From positions 1 through 25,377 of the forward strand of contig JAOZSG010000007.1 in NCBI GenBank assembly GCA_029939785.1: a stretch of DNA of 25,377 nucleotides, in the 5' to 3' direction. Positions within the stretch are counted from its first letter, which is position 1; each line of letters begins with the position of its first letter. Positions 9,101 through 16,013 of the stretch are shown piece by piece. Both the position numbers and the translations under genes were made by a program. This DNA is from Fidelibacterota bacterium. GTDB taxonomy: Bacteria > Fidelibacterota > UBA2242 > JAFGTP01. The notes beneath the pieces were generated by a model that did no database searches, was not told the origin of the DNA, and was given only the letters and a program-made list of their open reading frames with translations.

Positions 9101-9330
9101 CATATCAACTCGATATTACCGATCATGTAATTGAAGGGAAAAATGAAATATCAGTGATAGTCTATGGCTCGCTGAAAAATGTGCTGGGACCGCATCATAA
9201 TGTAAACTCAAAGGGTCTTGTAACACCCTGGAGTTTTAAATATGCTCCGGAAGTACAGCCATCTGGAAATAAATATGACAATTTTGAGTATGGACTTTTT
9301 AATGATTTTGATGTTTTGATTAGAGAATAA
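6181..9330 (+). CDS. GH106-like glycoside hydrolase lipoprotein (probable alpha-L-rhamnosidase superfamily)
   Basis: A 1049-residue protein. It begins with a lipoprotein signal ending MVNC (Cys22) and continues into a TIM-barrel region with the wording of Glyco_hydro_106 relatives: GFGGVFIHPRYGLITEYLSDEWF, then MQAWIYDENSFPSGFAGG. Conserved acidic motifs include FTDEP (Glu249) and LSETYGGAGW (Glu399), which are candidate catalytic or calcium-site carboxylates; I could not map them to the characterised enzyme BT0986. The second half (about 620-1049) is beta-rich with galactose-binding-like sandwiches (RLNEWLGSVASVEVNGNDAG). ATG 6181 is preferred over an in-frame TTG at 6154 because AGGG lies six bases upstream and the signal peptide then starts cleanly. 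It is coupled to the downstream GH78 gene. By family it would remove L-rhamnose or a related sugar; exact specificity is unknown. Confidence 0.75.
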   Translation: MIGIRRYYLLSLIVILLTMVNCSVNQEKLESDRKCTFSILSENFPDPPVEYRSAPLFVFHDQVSKKEIEFHLKKLKEQGFGGVFIHPRYGLITEYLSDEWFDLVKFTVEKAKSMGMQAWIYDENSFPSGFAGGHVPAEMPESYNQGQGLIPEKTNILPNNTEKFFLILKKDGDSFIKVTDSKKYLNKQGEYYLYKKEYYNKGKWYGGYSYVDLLVPGVTEKFIEVTMQGYEKAVGEEFGKTVPGVFTDEPNIKPPSPPKGKSIMRWTPDLFEAFEKRWGYDLGVNLPSLFEETGDWKRIRHNYYQLLLQMFIDRWSKPWHEYTEENDLKWTGHYWEHGWPDPHHGGDNMAMYAWHQIPAIDMLFNQMDDDKPIQFGNVRAVKELRSVANQTGSKRTLSETYGGAGWELSLQDMKRLGDWEYVLGVNFMNQHLTYMTLAGDRKHDFPQSFSYHAPWWNNYKPLADHFARLSMALSSGEQLNTTLILEPTTTAWMYFSWTKSPQNLWDIDDKFRALLNDLEKYHIEYDLGCENIIKDRATINNGKFVIGKRDYNLIVIPDGFESFDIATVSLIEEYLKQGGKIISFAGIPQYIDGVKTNKITNIANQFKSQWIEAESIHNKKVSELLYSKNFNMLDADKIGGKLFHQRRQFDDGQLLFMVNSSTTEESKGKFHIDGSSVSELNTLTGEITDYPAQKVGDQVMVSFELPPVGSILLFISKEHKKNNLVQSGSLSQKILKPIDKPQVERISPNVLTLDYCDLILGNKTEKGLYYYYAANKIWQHHGFEANPWVSSVQYKTNILDKSKFSDDSGFDVIYHFQVGAKTDRSSLQAVIERPELWKVKINDHLIESNKGEWWLDRTFGVFNIGKYVKTGDNQIQLITHPMSIHAELEPIYILGDFNLKSSTHGWEIFPQRQSDLGEWSNQGMPFYHDGVSYTKNYDFKSFSQTAIVRLNEWLGSVASVEVNGNDAGIIGWPPYQLDITDHVIEGKNEISVIVYGSLKNVLGPHHNVNSKGLVTPWSFKYAPEVQPSGNKYDNFEYGLFNDFDVLIRE

Positions 9331-9334
9331 ATTG

Positions 9335-11761
9335 ATGAGTAAAATTAATAATATTAACAATAATCAAAAAATAAAAATTGTCGAAAACTATTCAGCAAGT
9401 AAAGAAGCCAGGTGGATATGGCCGGATTATCCGGGTACAGATTTGTTTAATATCTGGATGCAAGCAAGAAAAGTGTTTACTTTATCAAAAGTTCCGGATA
9501 ATGCTTTTATTGATATAACAGCAGATGCATATTATCGTCTTTTCATTAATGGTACGATGATTCATCAGGGACCTGCGAGAAGTTTTCATCATGAATGGTG
9601 TATTGACAGTATTGATATTAGTTCGTTTTTACAGGAAGGTGAAAATATCATAGGAGTTTTGGTTCACAATCCTGGAATTGGCTCCCATAGATATATTCAC
9701 CAGGGTTATGCTGGATTGTTGGTCAGTGGGAAAGTAAATGATGTGGATATTTCTACAAATAGAAGTTGGCGTATGCGTTTTGCTACAGGTTATAGGCGTA
9801 ATTTAAAATTAACGACTTTTCAACTTGGTACATATCAGGAAATATATGATGGTCGTATATGTAATAATGATTGGCTACTTGCTGATTTTGATGACAGCGA
9901 TTGGATTCATGATAGTTTTTGGGGCAATCGCTTCCCGGGCTGTGAACCTTGGGGAACTCTAAAAAAAAGAGATATTCCATTATTGGATTTTCCGATCAGA
10001 GAAGTTGATAAAATGGTTTTTGAAGGTAATTGGACAGCAACTAAAGACTGGGAAAATGCAGAAGATATTCATAATTGTTACATGATAGAAAAAAAGAATT
10101 GGAAAGTCAGTGTTAGAAAGAAAAAACAAATAACAATTTATTCGCAAACAGAGGATAATGTACAGGCTTATTGTTTTGACTGTGGTGAGATAGTTCTTGC
10201 CAATATTATCCTTGATATAAAAGGTAATCAAGGTGGTGAGCATTTAGATATTCTTTATACTGAGGATATTAATAATAAAGAACCAATTTTTCATAAAAAC
10301 ATGAAACTTGCAGGACGTTATATCTGTGGTCAGAATGAGAGTTATGAAAACTTTGCACCTATGGGATTCCGTTATATAGTTATTGTTGTTCGAGGTGCAT
10401 GTAGGGAGTTTAGTTTAACATCATCTTTACGTTTGCATTGTTATCCATTTAATCAGAAAGGCAAATTATCAACAAAAGGAAACAGACTTGATAATATTTA
10501 TGATATTTCTGCCAGAACGCAAAAATTGTGCATGCTCGATGCATATCTGGATTGTCCATCACGGGAACAAGGAATGTGGTGGGGTGATGCCCATACACAT
10601 TTTCAAAACTCTCAAAGATTAGAAGCCGATGATAGTCTTATGTGTCGTGGGCAATATCTTGTGGCACAATCACAATTAGAAAATGGTTTAATGTATGCTT
10701 TGGCTCCTACAAAAGCTCATGAAGCAATATTACCGGATTTTACTCTTGCATGGCTTGAGATGCTATATTTCCACTGGATGTATTCCGGGAAAAGTAATCT
10801 GTTTTATGAACTGAAAGACCATGTTGCACCGGCTTTAACTTATTTTGAAAAATTCTCTGAAAAGACCGGTTTACTGGAAACTGACAATAGATATTGGTTG
10901 TTCCTGGACTGGGCAGAGCCTTTTGACAAACAAAAGTATTCCACTTTGTACAACTTGCAGTATTTATACACATTACAGAGACTGGCAATATTTTTTAAGC
11001 ATATTTCAGAAACTGAATTATTAAAAAGGTGTGAGCATAAAATTTGGCAATTATCCAGAGCAATTAAAGAACAACTTTGGGATAATGATAGATCACTACC
11101 ATTTTATAGTATAAATAGTGAAGGGAATAAAGATCATTTTGTCTCACTTCGAGTATTAACTTTATGTCTGAAATGTGATCTGTTTTCAGACTATCATGAT
11201 ATTTTTATCAAAGATTATTTGCTGCCGGCAATTAGCAAACCATTGCCGGATACTTATGGTTCACCATATGAAGAACAGTTTTCAAATATCAATACTTTAA
11301 CACCATATTTTTTACATTTTGTTTTTCTGGAACTTGGAAAAAAGGATTATGGCTATGAAGTGCTGAGTTGCATTGACAGATGGTGGGGGAATATGCTGGA
11401 TAGAGGATTAACCACAACGGAAGAAATATGGGGAGCAAAAGCAGGTGTTGATAGTCTTTGTCACGCATGGAGTTCACACCCGATTGTTCATATTTCAGAT
11501 CTGCTTCTTGGTATAAGACAAGCCGACCCGGGGTGGGTTAAAATCTCATATAATCCGATATTTTTTGGAAACTCAGCAAAGGGAATTGTGAGCACACCTT
11601 TGGGGGAAATAGTTTCTTCATGGATTAAAAAGGATAACTCGATTGAATTATTGCTGGAATTACCGGAAGGAGTTACTGCACAGATAGAAATTCCATCATT
11701 TAATAATAAATGTGTAACGAATAAATGGACTGCAACAATAAACGCACAAGATAATGTGTGA
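9335..11761 (+). CDS. GH78-type alpha-L-rhamnosidase, no signal peptide
   Basis: An 808-residue enzyme of the GH78 inverting alpha-L-rhamnosidase family. N-terminal beta-sandwich domains (about 20-390) include YYRLFINGTMIHQGP, the sugar-binding jelly-roll wording. The (alpha/alpha)6 barrel carries DCPSREQGMWWGDA (from Asp406), a variant of the family hallmark DCPQRxERxGWxGDA that holds catalytic acids. TTTEEIWG (Glu696-Glu697) and AWSSHP sit where the general base and following motif are expected. A short C-terminal sandwich follows the barrel (ADPGWVKISYNP onwards). No signal sequence is seen, so it is probably cytoplasmic. Only four bases separate it from the upstream stop and no clear Shine-Dalgarno is visible, suggesting translational coupling to the GH106-like gene. 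Together they would release rhamnose outside and inside the cell. Confidence 0.85.
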   Translation: MSKINNINNNQKIKIVENYSASKEARWIWPDYPGTDLFNIWMQARKVFTLSKVPDNAFIDITADAYYRLFINGTMIHQGPARSFHHEWCIDSIDISSFLQEGENIIGVLVHNPGIGSHRYIHQGYAGLLVSGKVNDVDISTNRSWRMRFATGYRRNLKLTTFQLGTYQEIYDGRICNNDWLLADFDDSDWIHDSFWGNRFPGCEPWGTLKKRDIPLLDFPIREVDKMVFEGNWTATKDWENAEDIHNCYMIEKKNWKVSVRKKKQITIYSQTEDNVQAYCFDCGEIVLANIILDIKGNQGGEHLDILYTEDINNKEPIFHKNMKLAGRYICGQNESYENFAPMGFRYIVIVVRGACREFSLTSSLRLHCYPFNQKGKLSTKGNRLDNIYDISARTQKLCMLDAYLDCPSREQGMWWGDAHTHFQNSQRLEADDSLMCRGQYLVAQSQLENGLMYALAPTKAHEAILPDFTLAWLEMLYFHWMYSGKSNLFYELKDHVAPALTYFEKFSEKTGLLETDNRYWLFLDWAEPFDKQKYSTLYNLQYLYTLQRLAIFFKHISETELLKRCEHKIWQLSRAIKEQLWDNDRSLPFYSINSEGNKDHFVSLRVLTLCLKCDLFSDYHDIFIKDYLLPAISKPLPDTYGSPYEEQFSNINTLTPYFLHFVFLELGKKDYGYEVLSCIDRWWGNMLDRGLTTTEEIWGAKAGVDSLCHAWSSHPIVHISDLLLGIRQADPGWVKISYNPIFFGNSAKGIVSTPLGEIVSSWIKKDNSIELLLELPEGVTAQIEIPSFNNKCVTNKWTATINAQDNV

Positions 11762-11787
11762 TATTGGATTTAAGACTGTTCCTATTA

Positions 11788-11824
11788 AAAAATGAAAGAA
11801 AAAATTTAGATAGGATTAACATGA
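11788..11824. repeat. Truncated copy of the GGATTAACATG intergenic repeat
   Basis: The sequence AAATGAAAGAAAAAATTTAGATAGGATTAACATGAA closely follows 110-146 and resembles 15921-15950, but stops before the palindromic half. It lies immediately upstream of the GGAG ribosome-binding site of the phosphoesterase gene. It is probably a decayed copy with no evident function. Confidence 0.5.
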
Positions 11825-11840
11825 AAAAAGGAGATGCAAT

Positions 11841-12713
11841 ATGAAATTAATAACACGTAGGGAATTTCTAAAGGATGGCACACTCGGATTAGCAGGATGT
11901 ACTCTTGCATCTGGCATCTTTGGTTCCAAAGCAATAGCAGCAAATCAAGATGGAGACCTTCATTTTATACACGTAACAGATACACACCTTGATTTAGGAA
12001 AACCCAAAACAATCACCTGGATTCAAATGTTGGTCGATAAAATTAATAAAGAGTTCTCCTCAGTGGACTTTGTGCTTTTCGGAGGGGATAATTTTAACAA
12101 TAATGTACCAGGCAACAGTGATGCACAAAAATTCAAACATATCGTAGATGGTTTGAAATGTCCCTGGTACTCTGTGCGTGGTAATAAGGAATCCACTCCT
12201 AAGCCTAAAGATGATTCGCTTAATCAGAACGATTATGCACAGATGTTTTTTTCATCTGACCTTAAGGTGTCAGGCCGGGATTGGAAACTTGAAAGTGGCA
12301 AATATACAATTCTCGGTCTTGATACCACGATCGAGCAACACAATAATGGTATCTACACTCCTGAAACTCTTGATTTTGTAGAGAAAGAACTTAAAAATAA
12401 TCCTGACCGTTATTACATTCTACTCAACCACCATACTTATTGGAACTTTTGGGAAGGTACTGACAAAAGTAATATTCACAAATATGTACTCAATAATATT
12501 GATGAAGTGAAAAAACGTCTTTTTGGCTATCGGAACCTGAAACTTACACTTTCCGGACACAAGCATTTAAATCATATAGGTCAATCCGGGACAGTAAAAA
12601 TAATATCAACATTGGGCTTTGTGGTACCACAGGATTCAGAAAATGATCACCGCTTTCGTTATGTAGAAATCAAGGACGATGTTGTCACTCAAAAAGTAGT
12701 TAGCATTATTTGA
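11841..12713 (+). CDS. Tat-exported calcineurin-like metallophosphoesterase with altered GNH motif
   Basis: A 290-residue calcineurin-like phosphoesterase. The N-terminus TRREFLK plus a hydrophobic stretch (about 12-34) is a twin-arginine signal. Metal-site motifs in order: DTH (Asp47, His49), GGD (Asp83), GNKE (114-117), NHH (196-198) and SGHKH (238-242, His240 and His242). The usual third motif is GNH(E/D); here the histidine, which normally helps catalysis, is a lysine (Lys116), while Asn115 is kept. The enzyme may therefore have altered activity, such as a phosphodiesterase with another general acid, or be impaired. The start is supported by GGAG eight bases upstream. It sits between a rhamnosidase and a sulfatase, so removal of phosphate from the glycan or from a lipid- or sugar-phosphate is possible but unproven. 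Confidence 0.82.
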   Translation: MKLITRREFLKDGTLGLAGCTLASGIFGSKAIAANQDGDLHFIHVTDTHLDLGKPKTITWIQMLVDKINKEFSSVDFVLFGGDNFNNNVPGNSDAQKFKHIVDGLKCPWYSVRGNKESTPKPKDDSLNQNDYAQMFFSSDLKVSGRDWKLESGKYTILGLDTTIEQHNNGIYTPETLDFVEKELKNNPDRYYILLNHHTYWNFWEGTDKSNIHKYVLNNIDEVKKRLFGYRNLKLTLSGHKHLNHIGQSGTVKIISTLGFVVPQDSENDHRFRYVEIKDDVVTQKVVSII

Positions 12714-12817
12714 GAGATTCTTTTTCAATAGCAAAGAAAATTAACAAGAAAAGAAAAATTATAATCAATGGTAGAGCAACTTTTGATACTACCTAAAATA
12801 TTAAAGGAGATTAACGT

Positions 12818-14239
12818 ATGAGTGAAAATGGAATCAACCGTCGTAATTTTATGAGAAAATTTGGTGCAGGAGCAGCAGCATTAGCTTTATCGCCAACTTT
12901 ATTTACTTCCTGTGCAAGTGGCAGTAAAAAACCGAATGTAATTTTTATACTTACTGATGATCAGCGTAATGATACACTTGGCTGTGCAGGTCATCCGATA
13001 TTAAAAACTCCGGTAATAGACAGTATGGCAAATGAAGGTGTACGTTTTAGCAATGCCTTTGTTACGACATCAATTTGTGCTGCCAGTCGGGCGTCGATTT
13101 TTACAGGAATGCATGAAAGAACACATGGCTTTACATTCAATACAAAACCATTGGCAAAAGAATACCTGAAAACCAGTTATCCTGTTATATTACAGCAGGC
13201 AGGTTACCATACAGGATTTATAGGGAAATTTGGTGTTGAGGTTGAAGGTTACCAGCCGCACGAATTATTTGATGATTATCGTCCCTTAGGTCGATGGATG
13301 TATTTCAAAAAACAGCAGGATGGATCTGAGAGACATATTACCGAACTTATGGGTGATTATGCCGGTGAATTTTTACAGACTGTGCCTGATGAAAAGCCCT
13401 TTTGTCTTTCATTAAGTTTTAATGCTGCACATGCTGAAGATGCTGATAAGGAAGATCATTTTCCATGGCCCAAAGCAGTGGATGGTATGTATGATGATAT
13501 TGATATCCCGGAACCTCGCCTATCAGATCCGGCAATATTTGATGCACATCCGGAATTTCTGAAGAAATCTTTAAATCGTATCCGTTATTATTGGCGTTGG
13601 GATACACCTGAAAAATATCAGAAAAATATGAAAGCATATTTCCGAATGATTAGTGGAATTGATAGGGTAATTGGTCGTATTCGGGATGAATTGAAAAAAA
13701 ATGGACAGGCTGAAAATACAGTCATTATATATTTAGGAGATAATGGATATTATATGGGTGATCGCGGATTTGCCGGTAAATGGTCTCATTATGAACAATC
13801 ATTGCGTGTGCCTCTTATCATTTACGATCCTCGTTTATCTAAAGAAAAACGTGGAAAAGTTGAGAAAAAAATGGCTTTAAATATTGATGTGCCTTCAACG
13901 ATTCTTGATATTTGTGGTGTTGATATTCCTCAGGAATATCAAGGTCGTAATCTCGTTCCTCTTGTTAATAGAACTGGTGTGCAAAATTGGCGGAATGATT
14001 TCTTTTGTGAACATCTAATGGAATCGGAAGCAATACCAAAATGGGAAGGTGTTCGTGATGAAAGATATGTTTATGCACGATATTTCGAACAAAAACCCGC
14101 TTATGAATTTCTTCATGATTTAAAAGCAGACCCTGACCAGTTAAAAAACCTTGTATCAGATTCTGATTACACAGAAATTTTACAAAATATGCGTACTCGT
14201 TGTGATGAATTGAAAAATAATTATACTTCAAAAAAATAG
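12818..14239 (+). CDS. Sulfatase (type I, CAASR signature), Tat-like lipoprotein signal
   Basis: A 473-residue type I sulfatase. The formylglycine signature is C87-A-A-S-R91 followed by ASIFTGM, a C-x-A-x-R variant of the standard C-x-P-x-R. Metal-site residues appear as TDDQR (Asp47-Asp48) and YLGDNGYYMG in the second half, with KWSHYE after it. The N-terminus NRRNFMRK followed by an Ala-rich hydrophobic stretch and FTSC (Cys32) suggests Tat export and possibly lipidation, though the lipobox is not ideal. The AAAGGAGAT site six bases before ATG is strong. C-terminal LHDLKADPDQLKNLVSD is the usual sulfatase end motif. The specific sulfated sugar cannot be told from the sequence by eye; the protein differs clearly from the other two sulfatases, so they probably act on different positions. 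Confidence 0.92.
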   Translation: MSENGINRRNFMRKFGAGAAALALSPTLFTSCASGSKKPNVIFILTDDQRNDTLGCAGHPILKTPVIDSMANEGVRFSNAFVTTSICAASRASIFTGMHERTHGFTFNTKPLAKEYLKTSYPVILQQAGYHTGFIGKFGVEVEGYQPHELFDDYRPLGRWMYFKKQQDGSERHITELMGDYAGEFLQTVPDEKPFCLSLSFNAAHAEDADKEDHFPWPKAVDGMYDDIDIPEPRLSDPAIFDAHPEFLKKSLNRIRYYWRWDTPEKYQKNMKAYFRMISGIDRVIGRIRDELKKNGQAENTVIIYLGDNGYYMGDRGFAGKWSHYEQSLRVPLIIYDPRLSKEKRGKVEKKMALNIDVPSTILDICGVDIPQEYQGRNLVPLVNRTGVQNWRNDFFCEHLMESEAIPKWEGVRDERYVYARYFEQKPAYEFLHDLKADPDQLKNLVSDSDYTEILQNMRTRCDELKNNYTSKK

Positions 14240-14250
14240 TGAATATGATA

Positions 14251-14466
14251 ATTGATGAAACCGCAAAAAGTATTTTTTAACGCAGAGATCGTTGAAAATC
14301 CGGCCTTTGACGGGCAAAGATCGCAGAGACTATAGTTTTAAAATACAATAAATTTGTGCCCGTCAGTAGCCGGATTTTAGAACGGGGCTTTGCGTCCTCA
14401 GCGTCCTTTGTTGTTAAACCAGGCTTTTGACTGGTGTTAAAATTTTTACTTTTTACAAAGTTGTCA
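14251..14466. repeat. Dispersed ~200-bp repeat, copy B (intergenic, with intact inner palindrome)
   Basis: This 216-bp stretch matches 1144-1336, with 23 additional bases after AACGCAGAGA. Those bases contribute the left arm of a long inner palindrome: 14295-14315 (AAAATCCGGC...GACGGGC) pairs with 14358-14378 (GCCCGTCAGTAGCCGGATTTT read inversely) at 18 of 21 positions. Outer phrases AACGCAGAG/GCAAAGATCGCAGAG and CTTTGCGTCCTCAGCGTCCTTTG pair more loosely. It fills nearly all of the 254-bp gap between two sulfatase genes, and no gene is apparent in it. The element appears non-coding and mobile or formerly mobile. Confidence 0.85.
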
Positions 14467-14493
14467 ATTAATTTAATATAGAAAGAGATTCAG

Positions 14494-15918
14494 ATGATCT
14501 TAAAACGACGTGAATTTATGAAATCAATGAGTTTTGTGATTTCAGGACTAATGCTGTCTGGTTTGAATTCACTTGCTTATGCAGATAGAAAAAATAAAAA
14601 GTCAAATATTGTAATTATTTTTGCTGATGATCTGGGATATGGTGATTTATCATCGTTTGGTCATCCTACCATTAAAACACCATGTTTGGATAAAATGGCA
14701 AGTGAAGGTCAAAAGTGGACTAACTTTTACGCTGCTGCCAGTGTCTGTACACCCAGTCGTGCAGGATTGCTAACTGGTAGGCTACCGATTCGTAATGGCA
14801 TGTGTAGTGATAAACTTCGGGTATTATTTCCCAATTCAACCGGGGGACTACCTGAAGATGAGATAACAATCGCCGAAGCTCTAAAGACACAAGGCTATGC
14901 AACAGGATGTGTTGGCAAATGGCATTTGGGTCACTTACCACAATATCTTCCAACTAACAATGGATTTGATTCGTATTTTGGTATTCCATATAGTAATGAT
15001 ATGGATTGGACAAAAACAAATAGTTGGAGAGATGCTAAGGCAGCAATGAAAAATCCAAAAACTGAATATTGGAATGTGCCATTGATGCGTAATGAAGAAA
15101 TCGTAGAACGTCCGGCAAATCAGAATACAATTACAAAACGTTATACTGAAGAATCAATCAAGTTTATAAAGGATAATAAAAACAATCCGTTTTTTCTTTA
15201 TTTGGCTCATAATTTACCTCATGTGCCTTTGTTTGCTTCCAAAAAATTCCAGGATAAAAGTGTGCGTGGTCTCTATGGAGACGTTATTGAAGAGATTGAT
15301 TGGGGCGTGGGACAAATTCTTGACACACTGAAAAAGGAAGGTATCGCTAAAAATACGCTTGTTGTTTTTACATCTGATAATGGACCATGGTTAGTTTTTG
15401 ATGAACATGGTGGTTCAGCAGGGCTTTTAAAAGATGGAAAAGGTACAACCTGGGAAGGTGGAATGCGTGAACCAACAATCTTTTGGCAACCGGGTAAAAT
15501 AAAGCCAGGAATTGTCACAGATATAGGTTCAACATTGGATCTTTTTACAACTGCTTGTAAACTTGGTGGTACGAAAATTCCGGATGATCGAATTATTGAT
15601 GGTTTGGATTTATGTCCGACTTTGTTTGATGAAAAATCAAGTCCACGAAAAATCATGTTTTATTATCGTGGGACAAAAATATATGCAGTTCGCAAAGGAA
15701 TGTTCAAAGCTCATTTTATTACTGAAACAGCCTATGCCGAGAATGACAACCTTATGCATCACGATCCACCATTATTGTTTCATCTTGGGCATGATCCTTC
15801 GGAAAAGTATAATATTGCGGAAAAGTATCCTGAAATAATTGAGGATATAAAGCATGAAATTGAAGTGCATCAATCTAAATTGGTAATACCTGAAAGTCAG
15901 TTGGAAAAGCATCTTTGA
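14494..15918 (+). CDS. Sulfatase (arylsulfatase A / GalNAc-6-sulfatase-like, CTPSR), Tat signal
   Basis: A 474-residue type I sulfatase with textbook motifs: FADDLGYGD (Asp45-Asp46), the formylglycine site C85-T-P-S-R89 followed by AGLLTGR, GKWHLG (141-146; Lys142 and His144), HNLPHVPLF, and FTSDNGPWL for the late metal site. The N-terminus KRREFMK plus a hydrophobic stretch ending AYA (residues 28-30) is a Tat signal with a normal cleavage site, so this one is probably soluble and periplasmic or exported. Wording is closest to the arylsulfatase A/N-acetylgalactosamine-6-sulfatase group. It ends with a typical LGHDPSEKYNIAEKYPE segment. A moderately good AGAAAGAG lies before the start. It follows another sulfatase, separated only by repeat copy B. 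Confidence 0.93.
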   Translation: MILKRREFMKSMSFVISGLMLSGLNSLAYADRKNKKSNIVIIFADDLGYGDLSSFGHPTIKTPCLDKMASEGQKWTNFYAAASVCTPSRAGLLTGRLPIRNGMCSDKLRVLFPNSTGGLPEDEITIAEALKTQGYATGCVGKWHLGHLPQYLPTNNGFDSYFGIPYSNDMDWTKTNSWRDAKAAMKNPKTEYWNVPLMRNEEIVERPANQNTITKRYTEESIKFIKDNKNNPFFLYLAHNLPHVPLFASKKFQDKSVRGLYGDVIEEIDWGVGQILDTLKKEGIAKNTLVVFTSDNGPWLVFDEHGGSAGLLKDGKGTTWEGGMREPTIFWQPGKIKPGIVTDIGSTLDLFTTACKLGGTKIPDDRIIDGLDLCPTLFDEKSSPRKIMFYYRGTKIYAVRKGMFKAHFITETAYAENDNLMHHDPPLLFHLGHDPSEKYNIAEKYPEIIEDIKHEIEVHQSKLVIPESQLEKHL

Positions 15919-15935
15919 TGAAATGAAAAAATTCA

Positions 15936-15990
15936 GACAGGATTAACATGATAAACAGGATAATAAAATAGTTATCCAGTTTATCCTGTC
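15936..15990. repeat. Intergenic palindromic repeat, best-preserved copy
   Basis: GATAAACAGGATAA (15950-15963) pairs with TTATCCAGTTTATC (15972-15985) at 13 of 14 positions around an eight-base loop. GACAGGAT (15936-15943) and ATCCTGTC (15983-15990) are also exact inverted copies, allowing an alternative fold. The element shares its first half with positions 132-153. It occupies most of the 95-bp gap between the third sulfatase and the second GH127-type gene. No T-run follows, so it is more likely a dispersed element than a terminator. Confidence 0.65.
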
Positions 15991-16013
15991 GAAAGTAATT
16001 TGAAAGAAATTAT

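Noticed and set aside
14251..14466. CRISPR-like or insertion-sequence interpretation of the repeat
   Set aside because: There are no regularly spaced direct repeats with spacers and no transposase frame; two dispersed copies with inverted arms fit a non-autonomous element better.
15273..15656. A 127-codon open frame on the - strand inside the third sulfatase
   Set aside because: It is antisense to a conserved catalytic region (TSDNGPWL) and its composition looks like a coding shadow.
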